A DNA stretch of 49,914 nt from Lachnospiraceae bacterium UBA7050 (GTDB taxonomy: Bacteria > Bacillota > Clostridia > Lachnospirales > Lachnospiraceae), in assembly GCA_002493905.1 (NCBI GenBank), contig DLAJ01000034.1, positions 1 to 49,914 of the forward strand, written 5' to 3'. The position numbers were made by a program, and so were the translations under genes. The notes below the pieces were generated by a model. It ran no database searches. It was not told where the DNA came from and saw nothing but the letters and a program-made list of their open reading frames with translations. Each line of letters begins with the position of its first letter. Position 1 is the first letter of the stretch. This document shows positions 7,436 to 15,807 of the stretch, piece after piece.

Positions 7436-8010
7436 TCAAAGCCCAAAAATCTTCAGATAGTCCTCCTGCTGAATAATCCTCTTGCTAGGTCTGTCCGCGT
7501 TTTCCAGCATCTTCTCCACCCGGTCTGCCAGAGTCACATCTATCAGCCTTCCTACGTCAAGCCCACGCAGTTCAAAAAACAGCAGAGGATTCTCATCAAA
7601 CCATGCCCCAACTCCATATAATACCGCCGCTACCTGTTTACACATAAGCGCCCAGTCGGGACAGCTGCAGCTAAAAGCAATCTCTTTTGGTTCGGGAGAT
7701 AATCTGCCCTGCTGCAAAAAGGCTTCCCTAAGTTCCTCCGGAAAATCTCCTTCTATCAGCTTCTGCAGATTTTGAATCTTGTCCCCGCATGGCGTAATAA
7801 TATTCTGGCAGCGTTCTTCCGAAAGCGGGCTGATTCTGATCTCTGCTTTATAGGGCATCTTTCTGCGCCCCTGTACTCTGGCGCTGTTTTTCCTTTCTGT
7901 ATCTGCAGATCGACCACGGCCCCGGTCCTGACATATCTTTTTCCCCGCTCAAGTCTGCTCTCATAATCCACATAGCGCTCCAGATTTTCACACCACGCTT
8001 TTCCCCAGTA
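7436..8010 (-). pseudogene. SWIM zinc-finger protein, 5'-truncated and frameshifted
   Basis: The upstream part (about 8010-7890) reads WGKAWCENLERYVDYESRLE, then RGKRYVRTGAVVDLQIQKGK, a typical SWIM-family N-terminal region. The frame is then lost. One frame over, it continues RVQGRRKMPYKAEIRISPL, and the zinc-binding core CSCPDWALMCKQVAAVLYGV (C-x-C...C-x-H-type, with Gln where the family usually has His) follows, ending at 7436. A run of five A at 7887-7891 (T on the plus strand) is where one added base would restore the frame. The first ~50 residues of the family are missing: a terminator at 8011-8037 sits in their place. Both lesions make a functional product unlikely. Confidence 0.8.
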
Positions 8011-8037
8011 AAAAAGGCAAGCCATCCTTGCCTTTTT
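8011..8037. terminator. Bidirectional terminator
   Basis: AAAAAGGCAAG (8011-8021) pairs perfectly with CTTGCCTTTTT (8027-8037), giving A/T tails for both strands. It closes the minus-strand gene at 8101-9540. Confidence 0.85.
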
Positions 8038-8100
8038 CATTATGTATCAATATTCATTCATCCAACACTGATAAAAGAACTAATCACTCTATATGTTTTA

Positions 8101-9540
8101 CTACTCACTATAAAATAGCTGCTTTGGACTCTTTGGCTTCCCGGGATTCGTCATTTTCATTTTTCCACTTTCCACCAGCGGCATAACATGCGTCTGAATA
8201 GCATAAGTAACAGAAGATAATCCCAGATATTCACATATTTCTTTCCTTGTGCGTGGTGTTCTGCAGAATACCAAAAGATTATTTACTTCCTCTAATTCCG
8301 GCTCCACTTTACTGAACTTTCCTGATTTATAAAATGTCACTGTAAAACTGCCTCTCTCATCCGCGAACTTCGGTTCTCTAAGATGAAACTTTTCCATTTC
8401 TCTGCGGATTGTCGGTATTCCGGAATATCTATTTTCCGTAACGCGTAATGTTTCTAATGCCAGCGCTAAAACAGGATTTCTCGTATCCGGCTGCATTTTC
8501 CCCAACTGGTCAACTTTAATTCTTCCGTATATACCTCCAGGATTTTTTATTTCCATCCTGTCTTCATACATCATAATCTGTATCGGCATACCTTCTGTAT
8601 GAATACTATAATCGCGATGAACCAGCGCATTAATAATTGCCTCTCTGACTGCAGTAATGGGATAATCTGTCCTATCCTCACGTGCCCCTGTTTCTGGATT
8701 AATAATTGTTTTATTCTTCATATTCTTTTTTACAAAACGAATTGCTTCATCAAGCATCTCTGAAATACTGCCTTCAATTCGTTGATTGTCCAAAAAGCGC
8801 TCTCCGGAATCTCCAAGGCTTCCGATCTCTGTTCCCGGTACAGCAATTGCAGTAATGCATAGCTGCGGAAAATACGCCTGTGGATACGGACTGAAAATCA
8901 TCGTTGCACTCAATGTTATTTCATGATTTCTAGTCACACTCATCAGCTCATAAATACTTTCATTATCCATACTTGATAAATTAGGTTTTCCTTTTTTAAG
9001 CGAATCAATATAGAGTGTTAATTTTTCTTGATTTAAGGAAGACAATGTTGCCCTTTGTACTCCACGAATATCATCCTGGTACTTCTTTCTGTAAGCTTCA
9101 TAACTATAAACCTCGTATCCTGTCATAGGCTCATCACTATCGCCCACACGCGTATAAGAACCCTTCAAACGGCCTTTCCCTTTATAAAACACCGGCCGAT
9201 CTGATAAATCAACTCCCGGAATCTCAGCTGATACAAAAGACTTTCCGTCTTTTTCTATAACGGTTAACAACGGACGGACAATCGGCTCCATTTGCAAGCA
9301 TTGCTCATTTATCTTTTTTTGTATATCCTGTGGATCATAAACTCCCACTTCTTTATAGTCCTGCTTTTCATCAATTCCAAAAATGATGATTCCACCCTCA
9401 TCTTGATTCGAAAAACTGGATAAGGAATCATACAAATGCTGTGGGCAGCCTTTTTCCGCACTCTTTAATTCAAGAGTGTTTGTTTCAGACTTCATCTTTT
9501 GAATCACTTCTAGCTTTCCAATGAATTCTTCCGCCGTCAT
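8101..9540 (-). CDS. AlbA_2-domain protein with ATPase and winged-helix domains (479 aa)
   Basis: The N-terminal 130 residues form an AlbA_2 (Schlafen-like) domain: ETNTLELKSA, LSSFSNQDEGGIIIFGIDE and a typical GSYTRVGDSD end. The middle to C-terminal part (about 280-400) is the HATPase_c_4-like domain usual in this family (AVREAIINALVHRDY, MEIKNPGG). The end (about 410-475) is a winged-helix-like segment (TRKEICEYLGLSSVTYAI). Such proteins are annotated as putative transcriptional regulators or RecG-like; their biochemical role is largely undefined. GGAGG lies 7 bases from the ATG. The gene is monocistronic, with a promoter at 9567-9595 and a set of GGAACTNAAA boxes upstream that may be its own operator. 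Confidence 0.85.
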   Translation of the reverse strand: MTAEEFIGKLEVIQKMKSETNTLELKSAEKGCPQHLYDSLSSFSNQDEGGIIIFGIDEKQDYKEVGVYDPQDIQKKINEQCLQMEPIVRPLLTVIEKDGKSFVSAEIPGVDLSDRPVFYKGKGRLKGSYTRVGDSDEPMTGYEVYSYEAYRKKYQDDIRGVQRATLSSLNQEKLTLYIDSLKKGKPNLSSMDNESIYELMSVTRNHEITLSATMIFSPYPQAYFPQLCITAIAVPGTEIGSLGDSGERFLDNQRIEGSISEMLDEAIRFVKKNMKNKTIINPETGAREDRTDYPITAVREAIINALVHRDYSIHTEGMPIQIMMYEDRMEIKNPGGIYGRIKVDQLGKMQPDTRNPVLALALETLRVTENRYSGIPTIRREMEKFHLREPKFADERGSFTVTFYKSGKFSKVEPELEEVNNLLVFCRTPRTRKEICEYLGLSSVTYAIQTHVMPLVESGKMKMTNPGKPKSPKQLFYSE

Positions 9541-9566
9541 TTGAGTCCCTCCATTTCTTACTACCT

Positions 9567-9595
9567 ACTTTATCATCCTTTTTACTTATATGCAA
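9567..9595 (-). promoter_or_regulatory. Predicted promoter of the AlbA_2 gene
   Basis: On the minus strand, TTGCAT (9595-9590) and TAAAGT (9572-9567) are separated by 17 bp, about 27 bases upstream of the ATG. Confidence 0.5.
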
Positions 9596-9614
9596 GAATC
9601 TCAAAAAATATTCA

Positions 9615-9710
9615 CGAACTCAAAAAGGAACTTAAAATTAATTTGAGTTCCTTTATTTTTCAAACAAAAGTTCAAAAGCAAATCAAATCCTTCTAAATTT
9701 TTTTAGTTCC
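9615..9710. promoter_or_regulatory. Cluster of GGAACTNAAA boxes, one pair forming an inverted repeat
   Basis: Copies are CGAACTCAAA (9615-9624), GGAACTTAAA (9627-9636), GGAACTCAAA on the minus strand (9651-9642) and GGAACTAAAA on the minus strand (9710-9701). The second and third form an inverted repeat, AAAGGAACT...AGTTCCTTT. A related GGACTCAAA directly precedes the ATG of the AlbA_2 gene. Confidence 0.45.
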
Positions 9711-9733
9711 TAATCTATCATTCATGCAATTAT

Positions 9734-9758
9734 AAAAAAGCAAGGTCTCTTACCTTGC
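9734..9758 (-). terminator. Terminator of the small paralogue
   Basis: GCAAGGT (9740-9746) pairs with ACCTTGC (9752-9758). On the minus strand the hairpin is followed by TTTTTT. The stop codon at 9750-9752 lies in the loop and stem. Confidence 0.8.
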
Positions 9759-9974
9759 TCTTCTACGTCCTATGCTCATCGGTTCTTCTATCTTTTCTAT
9801 ATCCTCCGGTTCTGCTATGTACTCACTCTCCTCTGCACAATTTAATGTGGCTTCTTCAATCGCGCGTTCAACTTTACCTACATTCGCTTCAATCAAAAGC
9901 TTACACAAGAAATCAGCGGTATCTTCTGCCGAATTCGGATTATGAAAGAGATAATTCAATTTTCTCTGTTTCAA
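9750..9974 (-). CDS. Small conserved protein, paralogue of the one at 583-792 (74 aa)
   Basis: The core KLNYLFHNPNSAEDTADFLC followed by KLLIEANVGKVERAIEEA matches the 69-residue protein at the left end. The C-terminal third differs: it is acidic (EPEDIEKIEEPM) and ends in a basic RRRAR tail. The start is TTG at 9974, with a GGTGGTGGGG stretch about 7-12 bases upstream. The stop lies within the terminator hairpin. Function is unknown. The family seems to occur as stand-alone genes in the accessory DNA here. Confidence 0.65.
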   Translation of the reverse strand: MKQRKLNYLFHNPNSAEDTADFLCKLLIEANVGKVERAIEEATLNCAEESEYIAEPEDIEKIEEPMSIGRRRAR

Positions 9975-10121
9975 GCAGAATCCCCACCACCTTCTTGCCT
10001 GTCCTTCTCTCCCATACTATGAGAATGATTCTTAGATTAGACCTGACTTTTTTGTTTAACCTAATTCTTATCGTCTTTGGGAACATGCAGCTTGTTTACC
10101 CCTAACCTTAAGGCGTGTTCG

Positions 10122-10304
10122 TGGGATTATCTTGCCGGGATAGATGTGGATGAATCGCTGAAAAGAATTATTGATATTGATGAAGAAGCCCTGAAGGAAA
10201 TGGTTTGCGATGTCAACAATTTACAGGTTGATGAAAAGGATCGCTTGAGTTACTGTGTCTACAAATATAATCGGCAGGCAGACACTATAGATGTTGCTGC
10301 CTGA
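10122..10304 (+). pseudogene. Possible C-terminal fragment of an unidentified gene
   Basis: The frame CSWDYLAGIDVDESLKRIID, then IDEEALKEMVCDVNNLQVDE and KDRLSYCVYKYNRQADTIDV, looks like real protein but lacks any start with a ribosome binding site; the frame extends back to a TTG at 10077 through unlikely sequence. A strong terminator follows directly, as expected at the 3' end of a gene. I cannot name the parent family. It is most likely a leftover of a larger deleted gene. Confidence 0.4.
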
Positions 10305-10317
10305 GTATCTCTCATTA

Positions 10318-10353
10318 GCGGTTTCCCGGAATGCTCCGGGAGACCGCTTTTTT
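10318..10353 (+). terminator. Strong intrinsic terminator
   Basis: GCGGTTTCCCGGA (10318-10330) pairs with TCCGGGAGACCGC (10335-10347) with one mismatch, followed by six T. Confidence 0.9.
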
Positions 10354-10481
10354 ATTTATTGGTCTTTAGCATAACATTGTCGGCATATGGCAGAATCATA
10401 GTTGACGGAACCCCCGGTCTTAATATTCGCCACAGATACACTCATAAAAATCCCATATCTTTTTAAGGCATGGGAAATACC

Positions 10482-11873
10482 TTACCGGTCCATGAACGTA
10501 GGGATGCCGTAAACCTCCATGTCGCTGATGTTGCCGATGACGACGGTGGAGAACGAAGCGCCGGACATCCTGTTTAGGTGCGAGTAGCGGACGGCATCGG
10601 TCCCAACCGTTTCCGATGGATCTTCCCTGTACAGGGCGTGGAACAGGTCAACCGTGGTGTCAACCGTGAGCCACCTGCCGTAGTCTTTGATATAGCACAC
10701 GGACATGGCGTGCGTGCTGTTTTCCACCGCAAAGGCGGGGATGCCCTGACCCCGACACATGATGGCGAAGATCTGCGCGAAGTCCTCACACACGCCGGCA
10801 TGGGTCTGGCTGGTAAAATAAGTACCTGTGTAGTCCTCGTATAGGAACGCGCGGCTGTTGGCGCCCTCGCTGACAGTCCAGTGGTCGTAGGCGAGGTTCT
10901 CTATTATATAATTATAGATTGCCATGGCCCTGTGTGCGTCCGTCCATTCCGGCTCTGTAATTTCAGAGGACTTGTCAAGCCAGTACTGCACATCCGTGCG
11001 TTCGCTGTCATTTGCGGGTACGATTGGATAGTAGATGGGGTCTGTGTATAATGCGTCCTCCATCGTGATGCGGTGTTCGTCCATAAGGCTCTCAAGCAGG
11101 AGCCTGCTGCTGACGGAGCGTTCCGCGCCGAAGATGTCATCCGTTATGTTCACGGCATAGAGCGTGCCGTTTTCTTTGAATACGCCTGCGGTGAGCTCCT
11201 TCCCGTTCGAGAACGTGACGGTGACAAGGCCGAGGCCGTTCCCACATGCTTCGTATCCGCTGATCTTATAGGATTCGTAATGTTCATCACTGGAAACGTC
11301 GCCGGAAGCAAGCTCTGCGCTTACATTCACGGGTGTCACGTACGGCTCCCTGTTTGCATAGGGCGTGACGAGGACGGTGTTGCCGTCTATGACAGAGAGT
11401 ACGAAGCCGTAATCTGTCTCGGTTTCTGTGATCACATCAGAGTCAAGGCTTCCGCCGACTGCGGTACAGTCGCTGAAGTTCCAGATAAGGCTGTCACGGA
11501 ACGAGATGGTGCTGTTGACGTTAACGTCGTGGAATCTCGCGGATTCGTGCCACGTCGCCGACGGCTGTTCGTACCCGTCTGTCTCCGGAATCTCTTCCGG
11601 TTTCTTGTCTATTGCCTTTTCGGGGGTCTTTTTTCCTCCCCTGCTTAAATAGGTGTCCGTTTCATAGGCTGCGGACACAGGCATTCCGCCTGCTTCTGCC
11701 ACGTTTGCTTCGCACTCGCCCAAAAAGTGCATGGCAAGGCCAAAGAGGAGTCCGATACCGAACCATTTGATGAAGAACAGGATGTTCGGCTTTTTCTTGT
11801 ATTCTTCGGCGCGTTTCTTTCGTTCTTCGTTGATGTCGCCGCATCTGAAGAATTCTCCGTTCATATCATACAT
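10482..11873 (-). CDS. Membrane-anchored transglutaminase-like protein (463 aa)
   Basis: A cytoplasmic charged N-terminus (1-30) is followed by one membrane helix (31-52) and a large extracellular part. The C-terminal third is a transglutaminase-like cysteine protease/transferase fold with a visible triad: Cys362 in AGVCEDFAQIFAIMCRGQGI, His388 in ENSTHAMSV and Asp405 in LTVDTT. Residues 105-250 look like beta-rich repeats of unknown type. It is the last gene of the minus-strand zinc-ribbon cluster but is visibly richer in G+C than its neighbours, which suggests a separate origin. The ribosome binding site is weak (AGAAAGAAG), and ATG at 11873 or 11864 could be used. Its substrate is unknown; it probably acts on surface protein or peptide amides. 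Confidence 0.75.
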   Translation of the reverse strand: MYDMNGEFFRCGDINEERKKRAEEYKKKPNILFFIKWFGIGLLFGLAMHFLGECEANVAEAGGMPVSAAYETDTYLSRGGKKTPEKAIDKKPEEIPETDGYEQPSATWHESARFHDVNVNSTISFRDSLIWNFSDCTAVGGSLDSDVITETETDYGFVLSVIDGNTVLVTPYANREPYVTPVNVSAELASGDVSSDEHYESYKISGYEACGNGLGLVTVTFSNGKELTAGVFKENGTLYAVNITDDIFGAERSVSSRLLLESLMDEHRITMEDALYTDPIYYPIVPANDSERTDVQYWLDKSSEITEPEWTDAHRAMAIYNYIIENLAYDHWTVSEGANSRAFLYEDYTGTYFTSQTHAGVCEDFAQIFAIMCRGQGIPAFAVENSTHAMSVCYIKDYGRWLTVDTTVDLFHALYREDPSETVGTDAVRYSHLNRMSGASFSTVVIGNISDMEVYGIPTFMDR

Positions 11874-11960
11874 CGTAACTTCTTCTTTCTAGGCTTGTCC
11901 CTCGGAAACCTTAATTTAATATACCCCGGCTATTAACATCGAAGGGTGGATTCTTTTTCT

Positions 11961-12347
11961 TTAGATAAGAGACCTATAATATTTTCGTGCATCACGCTCA
12001 AGACTGTCCGCTTCCTTCATCAGTTGATTACGCTCATAGCCGCCAGTAGAATTTGCCTGCCTTTTTAACAATTCTGCCTTTCTCATCATGTTACGGTAAA
12101 TCTCCATATTTGTCTGATAATCAATCTGATCCGCTTGTGTTTCTATCCGATGATTTTTCAGCCACTCATCCGCCAAATTACTGGATATTTTTCTCAATTG
12201 CTTAGAAAAAATAATAGGAAGTATAATTAAAACAGCCAGACCAAAGAACCCGAGAACCCCTTCTTCAGATGACGAACCGCCAAATATCATTAAAAGAATA
12301 CACACCAATATACATATCCAATAAAGCTCTTTAAAAATTTTTTTCAT
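11961..12347 (-). CDS. Two-helix membrane protein with coiled-coil tail (128 aa)
   Basis: No family is recognised. Hydrophobic segments lie at about 8-24 and 30-47, followed by a basic, helical C-terminal tail (50-128) rich in Lys, Glu and Gln that should form a coiled coil in the cytoplasm. GGAGAG lies 8 bases from the ATG. It sits 83 bases downstream of the zinc-ribbon protein at 12431-13261 and shares its orientation, so co-transcription is plausible. Confidence 0.55.
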   Translation of the reverse strand: MKKIFKELYWICILVCILLMIFGGSSSEEGVLGFFGLAVLIILPIIFSKQLRKISSNLADEWLKNHRIETQADQIDYQTNMEIYRNMMRKAELLKRQANSTGGYERNQLMKEADSLERDARKYYRSLI

Positions 12348-12430
12348 ACCGACTACTCTCCAAAAATCATTCGGTTATTATGTCTACAGTCCTTCCCAGC
12401 ATTTATCGCATTGTAAAGTCTTTTAGGGAT

Positions 12431-13261
12431 TTACTCATTCCAATCACTCGACCATACGTAATCAAGACTGAGTACATACCACCTTCCCCCTATTTTCGCC
12501 ACTTCAAAATATCCTCTACTTCCATCCGTCATATATCCCGTCATACCAAATTGTTCCGAATAGTATTTTCCCATTGACTTAACTTCAACAATATATGCCT
12601 CATCAAAGGTCAATCCATACTCTGTCTGTAATTCATCTCTTGTGAATACAGATGGCCATTCATATATATGGCTTTGTTCAGGCTCCGTTGTCTCAACAAT
12701 TTCATACCAATACTCATTTTCCATATTCAGTTTTTCAAACGCAAAAAAAACTCCGGTATAATAATTTAAAAGTTCTCCACTCCAACCACTTTCAGCTGCA
12801 GTACGGTATGCATTGTAAAGGTTTTTTACATAAGATTCCATTTCTTCCGGAAAACAATTTACCACTGCTTCCACATCTTTGTTATATGCAGCCGTAAAAA
12901 GAGCATCTATTGCATCTTCATAGGAATCAAAGCCACCCTCTTTGGATGATCCAACCTGCTCTCCGCTATCAGCCTCGTCCGCTATCACACTTTCCGATAT
13001 TTCATTATTTTCCGTTATGTTTATGCTCCCCGTCTCCTCTGCTCCAAAAGAGCCTTTGATTTTATTTGCAATCAAGGCTATCACCAGAATCACTGCAAGC
13101 GCAGTCACAGCAATCAGTATGATTTTTCTTACATCTGCTTTCTGGGAAACAAGATTTCCCGATACATTTTTAGCTGCAGATTCTTTCACAATCTGCCAGC
13201 CACATTTCGGACAGAATTTTATATCTTGTGATATTTCATTACCACACTTTGGACAAAACAT
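12431..13261 (-). CDS. Zinc-ribbon membrane protein with extracellular domain (276 aa)
   Basis: The protein starts with a zinc ribbon (MFCPKCGNEI...FCPKCGW, four Cys in CPxC pairs, residues 3-21). A basic linker and one membrane helix (about 46-66) follow, then an acidic linker and an extracellular domain (110-276) that resembles the helical/beta domains found after such linkers in Firmicutes zinc-ribbon proteins. The predicted topology puts the ribbon in the cytoplasm. AGGAGG lies 8 bases before the ATG. The next gene upstream (13282-14574) ends 20 bases away, so this is one operon. The function is unknown; related proteins are proposed sensors or envelope adaptors. Confidence 0.7.
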   Translation of the reverse strand: MFCPKCGNEISQDIKFCPKCGWQIVKESAAKNVSGNLVSQKADVRKIILIAVTALAVILVIALIANKIKGSFGAEETGSINITENNEISESVIADEADSGEQVGSSKEGGFDSYEDAIDALFTAAYNKDVEAVVNCFPEEMESYVKNLYNAYRTAAESGWSGELLNYYTGVFFAFEKLNMENEYWYEIVETTEPEQSHIYEWPSVFTRDELQTEYGLTFDEAYIVEVKSMGKYYSEQFGMTGYMTDGSRGYFEVAKIGGRWYVLSLDYVWSSDWNE

Positions 13262-13281
13262 TTATTTTTCCTCCTAATTTT

Positions 13282-14574
13282 TCACTGATTATAAATGGCA
13301 TAATACTCATACCATTCATTAGAATACATGCCGCCCTCATCTTCAATCTGGTCCATAGCAGCCCAAGCATTTGCTCTTTGTTCTTCCATTTCCCTTTCTA
13401 TTCTCTCCGCCTCATCTGCTTTTTTTTGCTCATCCTGAGCACGCAAGCGATTAGTCTCAGCAAGAACTCTTTGATTAGATGCTTCTATTTCTTCCGGTGT
13501 GGAAGTCATAGAATCAATTGTACTTTCTGCCAATGTCCCCATCATATAACCGGTTGCGGCAACGAAGATTATTGTATACAATTTATCCGCTACTTCCGGG
13601 CTCAATTCATCGGGCCCCCATGAATCCAACCTCTGCAGATTACCATTATCATCCGTAATAACATGAAAATATTCGATAATCTCACCTGTGCTCTCATCAT
13701 ATTTTACACCAGTTATTTTATCCGTAAGACAATTATTGCTATAGACCGCTGTGTCATATACCCGATAATTAGGAATGGGATATATCATACCCTGTTGATC
13801 ATCATACTCAAACAATGAGCCGACTCCGTCACGCATACCGTTTTTCATCTCACCAGTGTAGGTCATATCGCATGTTCCATAATAATTTTCCAAGTACAAT
13901 TGTCCCTCACCATTGGGCAATCCGAATCCCCAATCGCCCGTATAGGAAACAATATTCGTGTCGTATACGGTACCTGTGTAAGCCCCCTTGCCGGCAGGAC
14001 CCGCGCCAATCCAATCTCCTGTGTATAAGCCAAAACTTCCGTGATATACATAAGGAATATCCTCCACATAGATTGCATCTGCTGTACAGAAATGCTGCAT
14101 TTGCACACACAGTTGATTTCCCAGAGCTTCTAATTCTTCCTTTGGCGTAGTCCAGTCCTGACCCGCCTTCAATATTGCAATGTAAGTTTCCATCGCTGCT
14201 TGGCAATCCGGGCATTGCTCGATAATCGCATCCAACGGAAAGTTCTCAAACGTAACTACTCCATCGTTTGAGGCAGCTTGCTCTTTATCCTTATCGTCTG
14301 TCTCAGCTGCCTTATCTCCATCTATCTGCTCCATCCGAGCAGCATTCTCCTCTTTATCTGCCCTTGCGCTCCACGGCCACAGGTCAAATATCGTTACGGT
14401 TGTTATAACTGTAACTAAAGCAAGTGAGATCAAGGCCAGAAACAAATTCCTTGATTTCCTCTTTGCCAGATTGGTTTTCTTCTCGACAACGATATTATCA
14501 ACCAACCGTTGCCCGCACCTTGCACAATACTTAGCTTGGTCTTCGTTCTTAGTCCCACAGTTCATGCAATACAT
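13282..14574 (-). CDS. Zinc-ribbon membrane protein with MORN repeats (430 aa)
   Basis: The N-terminal zinc ribbon has CMNCG and CARCG pairs (3-21), followed by a membrane helix (about 43-64) and an acidic linker. Residues about 183-256 hold MORN-type repeats (YTGDWIGAGPAGKGAYTG, YTGDWGFGLPNGEGQL and YTGEMKNGMRDGVG). The end (350-415) is a charged coiled coil rich in Glu, Arg and Ala. MORN repeats often bind lipids or build elongated platforms. Outside the cell they could contact the envelope. GGGGAGGG lies 10 bases before the ATG. It belongs to the zinc-ribbon cluster. Confidence 0.75.
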   Translation of the reverse strand: MYCMNCGTKNEDQAKYCARCGQRLVDNIVVEKKTNLAKRKSRNLFLALISLALVTVITTVTIFDLWPWSARADKEENAARMEQIDGDKAAETDDKDKEQAASNDGVVTFENFPLDAIIEQCPDCQAAMETYIAILKAGQDWTTPKEELEALGNQLCVQMQHFCTADAIYVEDIPYVYHGSFGLYTGDWIGAGPAGKGAYTGTVYDTNIVSYTGDWGFGLPNGEGQLYLENYYGTCDMTYTGEMKNGMRDGVGSLFEYDDQQGMIYPIPNYRVYDTAVYSNNCLTDKITGVKYDESTGEIIEYFHVITDDNGNLQRLDSWGPDELSPEVADKLYTIIFVAATGYMMGTLAESTIDSMTSTPEEIEASNQRVLAETNRLRAQDEQKKADEAERIEREMEEQRANAWAAMDQIEDEGGMYSNEWYEYYAIYNQ

Positions 14575-14629
14575 CTACTATTTTCCCTCCCCTTTCCTTT
14601 GTTCATTAGCACTTTTATTTATGTCATTT

Positions 14630-15385
14630 CTATCTACTTTCTTTATCCTTTTTATTGCATATGTAAGCAGTGATTACCGGCAATAGGGCAAGTAACAATA
14701 TGACAAAAGCAGACATTGATAAAGAGAAACCCAATTCAGAAAGCGCATAGCCTGCAATTTTTCCTGCCAACGACTTGGAATGGAATATATGATAATCAAA
14801 ATACAACAGCCCTGCGGTAAGGATCGCTAAGACGCTTCCAATTACCACCTGAGCGAAGTTTTTCCTTATAAGTGCCACGCAGAAAAATAAGATTGCGAAC
14901 AAAATAATCCCCACAAACAATAGTATAAGAGACTTCGCGCTGTCGGCAGAAATTTCGCCGACAAGGCCCAGTATCCCAAATTGAGTAGGGGTCAGTTCTT
15001 CACCCAGGTAGTTGGCAAATTCATCCGCCAACCAATAGAGAAGGGAATCCTCATATTCATTCGATATGATTGGCAGCTTAAACAAGGCAAACAAATATGC
15101 TATTAAAGAAAGAGAACCCATCCAATTAAACTTATTGCCTGTCCGTTTTCCAAGAACACAGGAGAAAATTACAATAAAGAAAGCAAACAAAATATATCCC
15201 ATGTATATCATTATTAAATTTCTCGTAGTTATTGATAATACACAAACTGCTGTTGCTATCAAAACGACCTTTATGATCTTCTTGCTATCCATTGTAGAAA
15301 CGGCAATACCATATACCAAAACGCCTGCATCAATCGTTACAAATATCATCAAAATCAATAAAATATAAAAAAACATCTCGCTCAT
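14630..15385 (-). CDS. Polytopic membrane protein, about seven helices (251 aa)
   Basis: Hydrophobic segments alternate with short loops along the entire length: about seven membrane helices, beginning MFFYILLILMIFVTIDAGVL. No transporter or enzyme motif is visible. A longer start at 15439 (TTG) would overlap the previous gene; the ATG at 15385 is preceded by GGGGAG and begins 25 bases after that gene's stop. It lies inside the zinc-ribbon cluster, between two zinc-ribbon proteins. Function unknown. Confidence 0.6.
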   Translation of the reverse strand: MSEMFFYILLILMIFVTIDAGVLVYGIAVSTMDSKKIIKVVLIATAVCVLSITTRNLIMIYMGYILFAFFIVIFSCVLGKRTGNKFNWMGSLSLIAYLFALFKLPIISNEYEDSLLYWLADEFANYLGEELTPTQFGILGLVGEISADSAKSLILLFVGIILFAILFFCVALIRKNFAQVVIGSVLAILTAGLLYFDYHIFHSKSLAGKIAGYALSELGFSLSMSAFVILLLALLPVITAYICNKKDKESR

Positions 15386-15410
15386 TTTATTACCCGCTCC
15401 CCAAAACAGT

Positions 15411-15794
15411 CTAGTATTGTGATTCGCTCTCAATTTCATAAATGATATCGTTGTGCGCGTTCGAGCTTTCTACTCCGACTACTAAACCAATAAAGACGAA
15501 ATAATCAAGAAAAAGAACAAATATCAATGGAATAAAACCAACAAGAAAAGCCGCTTTATTCTTTCTCTTATAAACAGGAATATCCTCTTGACTTTGAACA
15601 TTATTTCGCATGTTGAAATCCGGATTTATCATTACTTTATGATATCCCTGCATATTCCCTGCCGGTATATTCCCTGGCAGCATATTTCTTGTCGGTATAT
15701 TTCCCACCGGTATATTTTCTGTTCTTCTTGCCCCACAATACGGACAAAAGTTTGCCGTATCACTTGTCTGTTTTCCACAATTTTTACAATACAT
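15411..15794 (-). CDS. Zinc-ribbon protein with one membrane helix (127 aa)
   Basis: The zinc ribbon YCKNCGKQTSDTANFCPYCG (2-21) is followed by an unusual proline-glycine-asparagine linker with repeated G-N-I/M units (VGNIPTRNMLPGNIPAGNM), a basic stretch and one membrane helix (about 84-110). The linker repeats are also visible as roughly 15-bp DNA repeats. AAGGAG lies 9 bases before the ATG. The gene sits 13 bases after the previous stop and is clearly co-transcribed. Confidence 0.7.
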   Translation of the reverse strand: MYCKNCGKQTSDTANFCPYCGARRTENIPVGNIPTRNMLPGNIPAGNMQGYHKVMINPDFNMRNNVQSQEDIPVYKRKNKAAFLVGFIPLIFVLFLDYFVFIGLVVGVESSNAHNDIIYEIESESQY

Positions 15795-15807
15795 TTTTAT
15801 TTACTCC

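Noticed and set aside
11073..11648. 191-codon plus-strand frame opposite the transglutaminase gene
   Set aside because: It is an antisense shadow of a GC-rich gene, with no start signal. The minus-strand frame has clear domain motifs.
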